Assembly: GCF_005860765.1 (NCBI RefSeq)
Contig: NZ_VCEI01000025.1
Location: forward strand, 496,001 to 560,000
Reading direction: 5' to 3'
Length of the DNA stretch: 64,000 nt
Source of the DNA: Dyadobacter sediminis
Lineage (GTDB): Bacteria > Bacteroidota > Bacteroidia > Cytophagales > Spirosomataceae
The stretch's first letter is position 1, and each line of letters begins with the position of its first letter. The position numbers and the translations under genes are program-made. Below are positions 50,127 through 59,492 of this stretch, piece by piece. The notes beneath the pieces were generated by a model, which worked only from the letters and a program-made list of their open reading frames with translations, was not told the origin of the DNA and made no database searches.

Positions 50127-50330
50127 TATGCCGATCCGCAGTATCTGGCCGAACTGCCCAAGTTCAATATCCCGGGCCTGCCCTCGGGCATCTTCCGGAT
50201 GTTTCCGACAACCGGAGACTCTATGCTTCCTTTTCCCGAGCGCAGTGAAATCCTGGTGTGCTATGTCCAGTACTGGAAGCAGCTGAAACCTGCCACGTTC
50301 TGCAAATTCAGCTCACCATCAGTAGCCTAG
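50127..50330 (+). pseudogene. Fragment of an S24/LexA-like transcriptional regulator
   Basis: RYADPQYLAELPKFNIPGLP then GIFRMFPTTGDSMLPFPERS is the C-terminal half of a Bacteroidetes S24-peptidase-type regulator, with the nucleophile Ser in GDSMLP. There is no HTH before it; the frame runs back into the terminator hairpin. The end after KQLKPATFCKF is also cut, without the catalytic Lys strand. Remnant, not functional. Confidence 0.75.
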
Positions 50331-50728
50331 TGAACCTGTTCCGGGGATTTCTTTATTATGGAAAGCATGAGTTCAATGATTCAAATTCTCTGCTAATCAA
50401 AAGTGTGTTATAGTCTTTCCTTGTTATAATTTTCTGTGGCATTCAACTTATTCCATCATGCTTGTTCAGGAGTTGATTAACATGATGGAAGCTATCAGGA
50501 AAAATTGTTATCCACTCATTTTTTATAAATTGCTTAAAGTGAGCTATTTATCTAAACTCTGAATTGCAACTGACTTTTAAAATAACCCTGAAATTTTATA
50601 CGTAGCTTATTTTAAGTACAACGGTAATAAGTTTAGCTTTTTATAGTTTTACATACAAAACAGGAATAAATAAATTTATAATACATACATTTACATAGTT
50701 AATATTTGTTACCCAAAAAAATGACCTG
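50331..50728. other. Intergenic stretch with a 10-bp inverted repeat
   Basis: No gene supported. TTCCATCATG (50451-50460) and CATGATGGAA (50481-50490) form a perfect inverted repeat with a 20-base spacer, about 240 bases before padR. The remainder is AT-rich and should contain the padR promoter. Confidence 0.5.
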
Positions 50729-51061
50729 ATGAAAGGGACAAATCTGGGAGAATTTGAAGAACTGGTGTTGCTGACCATTGCGGCATTGGTGCAGGATGCC
50801 TATAGTGTTGCCATTTGCGATGAACTGGAAAAGCATACAGGCAGGGTTTCCAAACTTGGTGTGGTGCATGCCGTACTAAACCGGCTGGAAGAAAAAGGCC
50901 TTGTTAAAAGCAGACTGGGAGAGGCCACAAGCGCAAGAGGCGGTAAGCGCAAACGGTATTATGAAGTGACACAGGCTGGCAAGATCGGGCTGATGCGGTC
51001 GAAAGAAGTACGTGATGGTTTATGGAAAATTATTCCAGGATTTAATATTGAGCCTGCCTGA
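50729..51061 (+). CDS. PadR-family transcriptional regulator
   Basis: 110 aa. A winged helix (LGEFEELVLLTIAALVQDAY, then LGVVHAVLNRLEEKGLVKSR) and a C-terminal wing/dimerisation part (GGKRKRYYEVTQAGKIGLMR) fit PadR. It overlaps the permease start by one base (TGATG). In Bacteroidetes this pair is a recurrent unit in which PadR controls the FtsX-type permease. Confidence 0.92.
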   Translation: MKGTNLGEFEELVLLTIAALVQDAYSVAICDELEKHTGRVSKLGVVHAVLNRLEEKGLVKSRLGEATSARGGKRKRYYEVTQAGKIGLMRSKEVRDGLWKIIPGFNIEPA

Positions 51062-53715
51062 TGAAAACAGCTTCAACTAAAACCAGTAAAGAAAAAGCAC
51101 AGCCGCCACGTTGGGCTGAGAACTTCTTGGCCTGGTATTGCCGTCCCGGGATACTGGAAGATCTTCAGGGAGATTTGAATGAATACTTTGAGAGAAATTT
51201 GCAATCGAAAGGTGCCAGCTATGCACGCCTGATCTATATACTCGATGTTCTTAAATTTTTCAGATTGTACACGGTGAAAAAACCTGATTTTCTCAACCTG
51301 TTTATACACTACATGATGATCGGCAGCTATCTCAAAACTTCCCGGCGCAGTCTGGTACGTAACAAACTATTTTCTTTTATCAATATTATTGGCTTGGCAA
51401 TCAGCATGTCCGTAGGACTTCTGGTCATTGCGTTTTTAACGGACCTTGTTTCCTACGACCATTTTCATGTGAAAAAAGACCGTATTTACCGGGTGGTCAC
51501 CAAAAACGAAGCCGATGGACAGCCTTCTATGGATTTTGCCTCCATGTCATTGAAAGCCGGCAAAAAAATCAAGGAGTCTTTTACAGGATTTGAGGACATT
51601 ACACTGCTACGACCCGGATTTTCCGCTGACGCAAGGGTCAGTAAAGAAACGGTTCTGCCTGTTTCTGCCTGGTGGGCGGATGATTCTTTTTTCAGGGTTT
51701 TTACTTTTCCCATGCTGGAAGGTGATTCTTCTACCGCATTGCGTGAACCTTATTCCCTGGTATTGACTGAAAAAACAGCTAAAAAACTATTCGGAGAATC
51801 GGATGCATTGGGCAGAACCGTGCAGTTTGATACGCTGAATTATACCGTCACAGGGATTATCAAAGACATTCCAAATCTTTCGCACCTGCGGTTTGAAGCG
51901 CTGGTTTCATTTGCCAGTGTGGAAAATGAAAAGTGGTTGGTAACAGGTGAAAAGGAAAGCTGGGACCATATTTATTCCAACTACGCTTATTTTACGATGC
52001 CTGAAAATGGCAGCACCAAAGCCTTGCAAACAAACCTGGACCGGCTGTCAGCAAGTGAAAACAAAGGATTGCAAAACAGGAAGATCAGTTTATCCATTCA
52101 GCCCATTTCAACAATTACGCTGGGGAAGCATTATTCCAATGAGATCGGTCACAGTTTTTCAGTAGCGGTTGCATGGATTTTGGCCGGACTTGCATTTGTC
52201 GTTATCCTTTCGGCGTGTTTTAATTACACCAATTTGTCTATTGCACGTTCGCTGAGGCGTTCGAAAGAAGTAGGAATCCGCAAAATTGTAGGTGCGCTCA
52301 GAGGTCATGTTCTGGGCCAGTTTGTTACAGAATCTGTCATTATTGCACTTTTGGCACTGGTATTTTCCTTTCCGCTTTTTCTGGTGCTCCGCAAGCAATT
52401 TATGTCACTGGATCAATTCCCTGAAAACCTGGTAGCGCTTGAACTTTCTCCCAGGATCGTTCTTTATTTTATAATGCTGGCTGTTGTGACAGGCATTTCT
52501 GCCGGTTTTTTGCCCGCAATATTCTTTTCCCGCATGAAGGCAATACAAGTGCTGAAAGATGCTTCCGGACTTAAAGTTTTTCGCCAGGTCAATTTGCGTA
52601 AAGTCTTGATATTAGTCCAGTATACCTTTTCGCTCATGTTTATTACGGCCACTCTGATCGGGTATCATCAATACAAAGGATTTCTGGCTTTTGATCTGGG
52701 TTTTAATACCGAAAATATTCTGAACATTAAAATGCAGGGCAACAAAAGCGAACTATTGAAAAAAGAACTGGCAGAAATCCCGGAAGTTGGAATGATAGCC
52801 AGATCGAACATGATTACCAGCCTTGGCAGTTTATACGGTACATCGATGAAGTATAAAGATCCCGGAGATTCGGCCAGACTTTATCAGAATGCTGTCGATG
52901 CAAATTACCTTCCCATGCACAGACATAAGTTCCTGGCCGGAGGAAACTTTACTACAAAGCCGGTAAAAGGAAATGAAACACAGATCATTGTGAATGAACA
53001 GGTGTTGAAACGTTTTAATATTGCAGACCGAAATCCGCAAAAAGCATTGGGAGAAGTGTTGCAAATGGATGATAGAAAATTAACCATTGTAGGCGTACTG
53101 AAGGATTTTCATTACGGGACTGTGGAAAAAGAAATTGAACCTACTGCTTTCCGTTACTACGATGACGAGTCCACCGGAGGTTACCTGAATGTAGCCGTTA
53201 AGTCTGCGGACTGGAGTGAAACCCGTACTCGTATAGAACATGCCTGGCGAAAGATTGACAAGGTTCATCCCTTGGATGCTAAATTCTATACCGAGCAAAT
53301 AGAGCTCGCTTATAGTCAGTTTTTAGTGATGATCAAAGTTATTGGGTTCATTACCTTTCTGGCCATTTGCATTGCTTCCATGGGTTTGTTCGGCATGGTA
53401 GTGTTTACAACTGAAACCCGGCTCAGGGAAATAAGTATCCGAAAAGTGCTTGGAGCGAGTGAAGGCGGACTGGTCTTTTTGCTAAGCAAAGGATTTTTAT
53501 TTCTGCTTGTAATTGCCACGCTGCTTGCACTTCCTGCAACCTATTTATTCTTTGATAAAATAGTGCTGACCAATTTTGCGTATCACGCTCCAATCAGTCT
53601 TAGTGTAATGTTGGCAGGAGTTTTGGTGGTCCTGTTCATCGCTTTCGTAATGATTGGAAGCCAGACAGTGATAGCTGCCAGGGGTAATCCGGCGAAGGTG
53701 CTGAAAAGTGAGTAG
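51061..53715 (+). CDS. FtsX/MacB-type ABC transporter permease with prefix domain
   Basis: 884 aa. The N-terminal prefix (about 15-80, PPRWAENFLAWYCRPGILED) is the domain typical of PadR-linked permeases. Then come a first span (LFSFINIIGLAISMSVGLLV), a MacB-type periplasmic domain, a first FtsX block (about 365-495, CFNYTNLSIARSLRRSKEVG), a second periplasmic domain and a second FtsX block (about 755-875, FTTETRLREISIRKVLGASE). Such permeases export antimicrobial peptides or lipids, or act mechanically on the envelope. No ATPase gene is adjacent; a shared one would be needed. Confidence 0.9.
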   Translation: MKTASTKTSKEKAQPPRWAENFLAWYCRPGILEDLQGDLNEYFERNLQSKGASYARLIYILDVLKFFRLYTVKKPDFLNLFIHYMMIGSYLKTSRRSLVRNKLFSFINIIGLAISMSVGLLVIAFLTDLVSYDHFHVKKDRIYRVVTKNEADGQPSMDFASMSLKAGKKIKESFTGFEDITLLRPGFSADARVSKETVLPVSAWWADDSFFRVFTFPMLEGDSSTALREPYSLVLTEKTAKKLFGESDALGRTVQFDTLNYTVTGIIKDIPNLSHLRFEALVSFASVENEKWLVTGEKESWDHIYSNYAYFTMPENGSTKALQTNLDRLSASENKGLQNRKISLSIQPISTITLGKHYSNEIGHSFSVAVAWILAGLAFVVILSACFNYTNLSIARSLRRSKEVGIRKIVGALRGHVLGQFVTESVIIALLALVFSFPLFLVLRKQFMSLDQFPENLVALELSPRIVLYFIMLAVVTGISAGFLPAIFFSRMKAIQVLKDASGLKVFRQVNLRKVLILVQYTFSLMFITATLIGYHQYKGFLAFDLGFNTENILNIKMQGNKSELLKKELAEIPEVGMIARSNMITSLGSLYGTSMKYKDPGDSARLYQNAVDANYLPMHRHKFLAGGNFTTKPVKGNETQIIVNEQVLKRFNIADRNPQKALGEVLQMDDRKLTIVGVLKDFHYGTVEKEIEPTAFRYYDDESTGGYLNVAVKSADWSETRTRIEHAWRKIDKVHPLDAKFYTEQIELAYSQFLVMIKVIGFITFLAICIASMGLFGMVVFTTETRLREISIRKVLGASEGGLVFLLSKGFLFLLVIATLLALPATYLFFDKIVLTNFAYHAPISLSVMLAGVLVVLFIAFVMIGSQTVIAARGNPAKVLKSE

Positions 53716-53745
53716 ATTACGAGATGAAAGATTTGGCTACCCAAA

Positions 53746-54045
53746 TGCGAAATTTCTTTGGTCAGGCATTCATTAGGTGTATTTTATAACCGAGTATTCA
53801 CAGCACGGCATCCGGAACAGGTAAAGGGGATTGTTTTCTTAGACCCACGGATACCAGGATATGGAATTTGCAAAAAAAAATCTTTCAAATGTATAGCCGT
53901 AACAATTTTGAACCATGCAAAACAAGCTGACAGCGGAATGATTGTCAAGGGTTCCGACGCAGGAGGAACTTGCGAAGCCCTTGATAATCATGGAGCGAAG
54001 GCTAACTTCGCATTGGTAAATAAGACGCAAAGTCTTCTAAACTGA
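53746..54045 (+). pseudogene. Alpha/beta-hydrolase fragment
   Basis: RHSLGVFYNRVFTARHPEQV then KGIVFLDPR is the nucleophile-elbow region of an alpha/beta hydrolase, where intact relatives read GHSLGG. Both glycines around the Ser are replaced, there is no upstream cap of the fold, and the rest after an A-run near 53871 does not look like the family. A decayed remnant. Confidence 0.7.
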
Positions 54046-54143
54046 TTTGCCAAAACAGTCCGAATAATAGGGGATCGAAACAATCTGAGTCGATTCCTCG
54101 GTATCATTTTTTATTGTAATTGCTCTATATAGCTCAAATCAAA

Positions 54144-55268
54144 TTATTCCTGTGCGCCGCTTACTCCGGAGTGGTAGACCTTACCGCTTGCCGTTATCAC
54201 GCAGGGCGAGGAACTAATCACACCCTCGGTTTGAAAGACCCAATTACTGGCGCCAGTAACAGCATCAAGTGAATAAAGTTTTTTCTCACCGGTACCGGCG
54301 TATATTTTTCCTTCTGCGGCAGTTAGGCTAGAGTACATGGCGGGGGTATTATGGTCATCCGTAATAAATTGCCATTTTTTTAGGCCGGTGACTGCGTCGA
54401 CTGCATACATTCTTCCAAAGATACTTCCTACGTATACGATGCCATCGCTGACCGTAGGGCTGGACATTCCTGTAATGCCGACAACAAATTCCCATTTTTT
54501 TGTTCCCATGACCGCATCAAGAGCGTATAACTTAAAATCAAAGCTGGTTATATAAACCACACCATTTGCAACTGTCGGGCTCGAGTCGATGGTTGCGCCT
54601 GCTTTAAATTCCCATTTTTTGGATCCGGTAGCTGCATCAATGGCAAAAATTGTCCCTTTAAAGTCACATGCGTATACCACCCCGTTGGCAAATGTAGGGC
54701 TGGACAGGGTGCCCGCACTCACACCACTCATCGCAAACTCCCAGTTTTTCGCGCCTGTTACAGCATCAAGTGCATATACCTTTTTACCTTCACTCCCAAA
54801 ATACACCACTCCATTCACCACCATTGGACTAGAATCCACTTTTCCATCTGCCATGAATTCCCATTTTTTTTCACCTGTAGCCGCATCCAGTGCGTATAGC
54901 TTTTGGTCTATACTTCCTATGTACACCACCCCATTCACCACAAATGGGCTGGAACTGATACTTCCATCCGTAGCAAACTCCCATTTTTTTACTCCTGTGG
55001 TAGCGTTTACTGCATACAACTTCTGATCAGAACTCCCTACGTATACTAATCCGTTATTTACAGATGGGCTAGAAAAAATACTGCCACTTGTTGCAAAAGT
55101 CCACCTTTTTAAGCCAGTTACAGCATTGATTGCGTATAGCTTACTGTCATCACAACCCACGTAAACAGTTTCAATGAGACCGGGTTCAGGTTCCGGAACA
55201 TTTTTCTTCTTGCAAGAGGTAAAGCTACTAACGATTATGAAAAGGGTAAATAGACGTATGTACTTCAT
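54144..55268 (-). CDS. PQQ-type beta-propeller lipoprotein
   Basis: The ATG at 55268 gives a lipoprotein signal (MKYIRLFTLFIIVSSFTSCK, lipobox Cys at 19). Eight repeats of the form VYVGSxDxKLYAxDAxTGxKKWEF (propeller blades) follow, each with the Trp-x-Phe and Gly pattern of the PQQ/BamB-like fold. The BamB-like fold without partner domains suggests a periplasmic or surface scaffold rather than a quinoprotein enzyme. It stands alone. Confidence 0.85.
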   Translation of the reverse strand: MKYIRLFTLFIIVSSFTSCKKKNVPEPEPGLIETVYVGCDDSKLYAINAVTGLKRWTFATSGSIFSSPSVNNGLVYVGSSDQKLYAVNATTGVKKWEFATDGSISSSPFVVNGVVYIGSIDQKLYALDAATGEKKWEFMADGKVDSSPMVVNGVVYFGSEGKKVYALDAVTGAKNWEFAMSGVSAGTLSSPTFANGVVYACDFKGTIFAIDAATGSKKWEFKAGATIDSSPTVANGVVYITSFDFKLYALDAVMGTKKWEFVVGITGMSSPTVSDGIVYVGSIFGRMYAVDAVTGLKKWQFITDDHNTPAMYSSLTAAEGKIYAGTGEKKLYSLDAVTGASNWVFQTEGVISSSPCVITASGKVYHSGVSGAQE

Positions 55269-55423
55269 TGAGTCTGACTGATATTTTAAATGCAATTATG
55301 TAGATATAATACAAAAGTAATTCTACTCAATAAAATACTATGATCAATGAGAATAAATGCTGACACGTTCAAGAATAATCTCAGTTTTACCTGTCGCAAA
55401 AAACGTACGTAGCTGTTGCACAA

Positions 55424-55750
55424 CTAGGCAATTTGAAGGAACTCGGAATGTGGAGTAAAAAAATGTAAATAGGTAGTAACTGTTTCATTTACAAAGTAGT
55501 TAAATAAAATTGGTTGTTTGGCAGCTGAAAGGACTGCCGAGTATAAATACCGATCCTCGTTTAAATTTGAGGGAACTATCCCTCCGTCAGTTATCATAGA
55601 ATCTGGCACAAACAATATAGATGAATTAACAGGTATGCCATTCCTATCCGTTAAAGTGGAATCTTGCCGGTACTCAGGTGATGAACAATTTGAAAGGAAC
55701 AGCCAGGATGTAATTAATAGATAGAGTTTGCATCCAAGTGATCTAACCAA
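55424..55750 (-). CDS. Small lipoprotein (108 aa)
   Basis: LYLLITSWLFLSNCSSPEYR is a lipoprotein signal with Cys at about 22. A polar domain of about 85 residues follows (STLTDRNGIPVNSSILFVPD). No family recognised. Could be truncated. Alone between the propeller gene and an IS remnant. Confidence 0.5.
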   Translation of the reverse strand: MVRSLGCKLYLLITSWLFLSNCSSPEYRQDSTLTDRNGIPVNSSILFVPDSMITDGGIVPSNLNEDRYLYSAVLSAAKQPILFNYFVNETVTTYLHFFTPHSEFLQIA

Positions 55751-55815
55751 CCTTAGTTGGGCATCAATGAAAATATTTATACATATTGACTAGAAGTAGT
55801 GAATAAAACTCCTAA

Positions 55816-56237
55816 ATGCTATTAAAATTTAGTAACCTCAGGAATGCAAGGAAAGAAAAATTACTCAGAAAAGTTGTCGTCAGCTTCCAACTTTCAGACC
55901 GTGTTCCCAAGAATAACTTTTACCGGATGCTCATGGAAATAATTGATTTGAAGGCTTTTTATAATGATGCCTGTAAATTGTATGGAACTACAGAAACCCG
56001 TCCATCGACCCAGTTGTTTTCCGCCTGGCGGCCCGGTTTAAGCTAATGCTTACAGGTTATTTAGAAAATATTACCTCGGACAGGAAACTTGTTGAGCATT
56101 GCTTCATGCGAATGGATATTCTTTACTTTTTAGGATATGATATTGATGAGCAACTGCCATGGCACTCGACCATCAGCCGCACCAGACAATTATATCCTGC
56201 TGAAGTCTATTTCTTATCTATTCTGACCTTCATCTAA
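55816..56237 (+). pseudogene. IS1182-like transposase, N-terminal remnant with frameshift
   Basis: VPKNNFYRMLMEIIDLKAFY then YGTTETRPSTQLF, and after a frame change near 56020-56046 MLTGYLENITSDRKLVEHCF, MRMDILYFLGYDIDEQLPWH and STISRTRQLYPAEV, form the conserved N-terminal part of IS1182-type transposases. The catalytic DDE part is missing; the frame stops at 56237. No inverted repeats found. Confidence 0.8.
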
Positions 56238-56246
56238 AGACTGAAT

Positions 56247-57299
56247 TTACCATTGCAATAAAATTTTCTGTGCTGAAAAACCAGGTCCGAAGCTTAACAT
56301 GAGTCCTGTTTCACCCTTCTTTCTTGCCGTATTCATGAATCTTTCAAGCACATACAAAACAGTGGCGCTGGACATATTGCCATATTGTTTCAATACTTCC
56401 TTGGTCTCGTTTATGTCTTTTCCCGACTCACCAAACAATTCTTCTACAACCTGAATGATTTTTTTCCCTCCCGGATGAAAAATCAGGTGATCAATATCGG
56501 AAATGTCCAGATTGTTTTTGGCCAGAAACGGATGAATAATGTCCGGAAAATGGGACGCAATGGTATTTGGAACTTCAATATCCAGCACCATCTGCAATCC
56601 TGTATTGGTCAAATTGAAGCCCATCATATGTTCAGCATCGAAAAAATGATACATTTCCTCGTCAATTATCTCCGGACCTTTGTCTTCTTCACAGGAAGAA
56701 AGCAGCACGCACGCAGCTCCGTCTCCAAAAATGGCGGCACTTACAATGTTTGCCATGGAAAAATCATTGAGCTGAAAGGTTGCACTTGGCGATTCAACGG
56801 CGACAACGGCCGCTCTTTTACCAGGATTTGATTTCAGGAAATTTTTTGCATAGATCATTCCCGATATGCCTGCCGCACAGCCCATTTCGGTAACAGGCAA
56901 ACGAACTACATCCTGCCGCATCCCCAGTTTATTGATCAGAAAAGCATCCAGAGAAGGTATCATAATGCCCGTACAGCTCACCGTGATCAGATAATCAATA
57001 TCTTTTGGTTCCCAGTCCGCTTTCTGCAAGGCGCTGCTGAGGCATTGAGTCCCGAGCTTGATCCCTTCCTTAATGTAGATGTTATTTTTATCTTCAAATG
57101 ATGTCGAAGTGAAAACTTCTTCGGGAGACATAATGGAATAGCGCTTGTCTACGGCAGCATTTTCAAAAATCTTTTTAACCTTCCGGATAAAACGCTCATC
57201 CTTTCCTGCCAGCCAAATATCGAGAAACTTGATGATTTCCGGAGTGGATTTTGAATATTCAGGTACTGCTTTGCTTACTGCTTTGACTTTTACGCTCAT
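56247..57299 (-). CDS. Type III polyketide synthase (chalcone-synthase-like)
   Basis: About 350 aa, homodimeric thiolase-fold enzyme extending an acyl-CoA or acyl-ACP starter with malonyl-CoA to a pyrone or resorcinol. The catalytic triad is visible: Cys in PVTEMGCAAGISGM, His in LIFHPGGKKII and Asn in LKQYGNMSSATVLYVLE; the C-terminal GxGPG-type loop reads LSFGPGFS. I start at the ATG at 57299 (MSVKVKAVSKA), which overlaps the methyltransferase stop as ATGA; an ATG 42 bases upstream would give a longer N-terminus. Divergently placed to a fatty-acid type II gene set. Confidence 0.92.
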   Translation of the reverse strand: MSVKVKAVSKAVPEYSKSTPEIIKFLDIWLAGKDERFIRKVKKIFENAAVDKRYSIMSPEEVFTSTSFEDKNNIYIKEGIKLGTQCLSSALQKADWEPKDIDYLITVSCTGIMIPSLDAFLINKLGMRQDVVRLPVTEMGCAAGISGMIYAKNFLKSNPGKRAAVVAVESPSATFQLNDFSMANIVSAAIFGDGAACVLLSSCEEDKGPEIIDEEMYHFFDAEHMMGFNLTNTGLQMVLDIEVPNTIASHFPDIIHPFLAKNNLDISDIDHLIFHPGGKKIIQVVEELFGESGKDINETKEVLKQYGNMSSATVLYVLERFMNTARKKGETGLMLSFGPGFSAQKILLQW

Positions 57300-58009
57300 A
57301 CTGTCTTTACGATCCATTGATACCGAAATGCCCACTTCCATTTGATGCTATATTTCTTAAACTTGAACTTCATTGAAAAACGCTCAAGATCTTCTTTTTT
57401 AAATCCTCTCAATATAGAGACTAAACCATCTTTTTCAGACATTTCGTTCAAACCAAACAGCAGGCAAAGTCCCTTGAAAAGATAGTAAGCGATTGCACTT
57501 CTGTGTAAATCATTCACTACAAATCCAATTCCTGCCTTTGACAAAGTATCGGAAATCAATTTATCAATGTCATGATCGTTAAAATGGTGCAATGTCAGTG
57601 TGCAAAGAATAATGTCATAATTATTTTTCTGGCTATGTTCTGAAAATATGTCTGTGCATTGATAACTGATGTTGTCGTAACCTGTGGAAAGTGATCGTGC
57701 GTAATTAACTGTAAATTGATTAGCGTCTATTCCAATCAGCTTCATTTTTAATCCTTGTTTCTGACCATAATCTGCAAGCGCCCTCAGCATGTCCCCATTG
57801 CCGCAGCCAAAATCCGCAACGGTTAATACTTGATTTGCGTCCAGGTTTTTTGTTAACAGCCTGACACCTTGCAAGGTTACTTTGTTTCCACCTAAAAGTC
57901 GATTGATATGGGCAATCTTGTCCAGCGCATCTTTCAGGACTTCACCTTTCATAGAGAAGTCATCCATTATTTCTGCTTTACCGCTTCTTTTGGTTGTATT
58001 GATGATCAT
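57296..58009 (-). CDS. SAM-dependent methyltransferase
   Basis: 237 aa, class I. Motif I is LTVADFGCGNGDMLRALADY; GIDANQFTVNYARSLS and DIILCTLTLHHFNDHDIDKL complete the SAM and post-I motifs. It is translationally coupled to the type III PKS, so the likely substrate is its product (C- or O-methylation). A shorter start at MDDFSMKGE is possible. Confidence 0.85.
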   Translation of the reverse strand: MIINTTKRSGKAEIMDDFSMKGEVLKDALDKIAHINRLLGGNKVTLQGVRLLTKNLDANQVLTVADFGCGNGDMLRALADYGQKQGLKMKLIGIDANQFTVNYARSLSTGYDNISYQCTDIFSEHSQKNNYDIILCTLTLHHFNDHDIDKLISDTLSKAGIGFVVNDLHRSAIAYYLFKGLCLLFGLNEMSEKDGLVSILRGFKKEDLERFSMKFKFKKYSIKWKWAFRYQWIVKTV

Positions 58010-58252
58010 TTAAGATGCTTATGAAAATGGTTTTCTAGGCATTCCTGTTTATTTTGTTGCTTCAACAGGAATAAATCAAACCGGCTGAAAAGTCAGATTA
58101 CAGACAGGAATATGTGCAAGATCCTATAAATATTGATCCAGACCATATCTGTTGCATCCGTAATGGAATGATTATTGTCTTATTCTTTATTAATAATAAG
58201 GAATTAACATGAAATTTCGACCGGTGTTTTCTGCTCGGCAGATCCTATTAAA
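58010..58252. promoter_or_regulatory. Divergent control region of the PKS/FAS cluster
   Basis: 243 bases between two divergent operons. No exact TAnnTTTG is visible; TTATTCTTTATTAAT near 58180 is the most promoter-like for the rightward operon. Confidence 0.35.
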
Positions 58253-59044
58253 ATGGTAAAAGAGTTTGAAGGAAAAGGATATTGGGCATTGATTCTGGGC
58301 GGCAGCAGCGGTCTTGGATTTGCGACAGCACGCACACTTGCGCAGAAAGGAATGCATATCTGTATTTTACACCGGAATCCAAGAACAGACATTCCAGAAC
58401 TTGATCAGCAGTTTAGGTTAGTACAAGCCGCCGGCACTGAACTGATCACATTTAATCTGGATGTGGTGAAGTCAGAAAACAGGGCTACGGTCTTGTCGGC
58501 GCTCCGGGAACGACTTGGCACAAAGGAAAAGCTGCGTTGCCTTGTGCACAGCATTGCCAAAGGAAATCTGAAATCAATGGTTACGGAACCATTCCTATCT
58601 TCCGAAGACATGACGATTACGCTCCAGAATATGGCTTTTAGTTTAGTTGACTGGGTGGCCGATATTCATAAAGCAGGTTTATTTGCGCAGGATTCCAGAG
58701 TTATTTCCTTTACGAGCGATGGTTCTTCCCGCACATGGCAGTATTACGGGGCCGTGTCTGCAGCAAAGGCGGCGCTTGAAGCAATCAGCCGGCAAATTGC
58801 GCTGGAATATGCACCGTTTGGAATCCGTGCCAACTGCATTCAGGCGGGTGTAACCGATACGCCGTCTTTGCGTAGAATTCCCGGGAATGAGGAGCTGATC
58901 AAGCACACACAGGAAAGAAATCCCTTTAAGCGCCTGACTACGCCGCAAGATGTTGCCGATGTGGTTTATCTTTTGTGCAAAGACGAAGCTGCCTGGATAA
59001 ACGGTGCCGTGATCCCGGTGGACGGAGGCGAAAAGATACATTGA
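58253..59044 (+). CDS. FabI-like enoyl-ACP reductase (SDR)
   Basis: 263 aa. The Rossmann motif is LGGSSGLGFATARTLAQKG. The active-site region TWQYYGAVSAAKAALEAISR has Tyr-x6-Lys, the FabI spacing, not the Tyr-x3-Lys of ketoreductases. NCIQAGVTDTPSLRRIPGNE, and at the end INGAVIPVDGGEKIH, are the family's substrate and C-terminal regions. It would reduce enoyl-ACP in building a fatty starter. A ketoreductase is not encoded nearby, so FabG must come from primary metabolism. First of a five-gene operon. Confidence 0.82.
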   Translation: MVKEFEGKGYWALILGGSSGLGFATARTLAQKGMHICILHRNPRTDIPELDQQFRLVQAAGTELITFNLDVVKSENRATVLSALRERLGTKEKLRCLVHSIAKGNLKSMVTEPFLSSEDMTITLQNMAFSLVDWVADIHKAGLFAQDSRVISFTSDGSSRTWQYYGAVSAAKAALEAISRQIALEYAPFGIRANCIQAGVTDTPSLRRIPGNEELIKHTQERNPFKRLTTPQDVADVVYLLCKDEAAWINGAVIPVDGGEKIH

Positions 59045-59045
59045 T

Positions 59046-59492
59046 ATGAACAAACAAGAAATACTTGAAGCATTACCTTATTCCTATCCGTTCCTGTTTG
59101 TAGACGAATTAGTAGAAATTGATGAAAATGGAGCATACGGAACGTATACATTTAACCCGGAACTGGAAATTTACAAAGGCCATTTCAAAGATAAACCGGT
59201 AACGCCGGGTGTGATCCTGATCGAGACAATGGCACAAATCGGGCTGGTTTGTCTGGGAATTTATCTTTTGGGGAATGTTGAAGAGCAGGAAACTGGCCAT
59301 GTCGTGTTAACTTCGGCAGCTATCGATTTCCTGAAACCTGTTTTCCCGGGCGAAAAAGTAACTGTTGTTTCTAAAAAGGTGTATTTTAGATTTAAAAAAC
59401 TACATTGTACAGTGAGCATGACCAATGCTGCGGGAGAAACCGTATGCAATGGCAAACTTTCTGGAATGGTCACTTTAAAGCTAAATGGATAA
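59046..59492 (+). CDS. FabZ/FabA-type beta-hydroxyacyl-ACP dehydratase
   Basis: 148 aa, hot-dog fold. YKGHFKDKPVTPGVILIETM holds the family signature with the His and the Pro-Gly turn; MAQIGLVCLGIYLLG follows on the central helix, and LTSAAIDFLKPVFPGEKVTV is the second conserved block. The opening LEALPYSYPFLFVDELVEID is typical FabZ. Starts 2 bases after the reductase stop. Confidence 0.9.
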   Translation: MNKQEILEALPYSYPFLFVDELVEIDENGAYGTYTFNPELEIYKGHFKDKPVTPGVILIETMAQIGLVCLGIYLLGNVEEQETGHVVLTSAAIDFLKPVFPGEKVTVVSKKVYFRFKKLHCTVSMTNAAGETVCNGKLSGMVTLKLNG

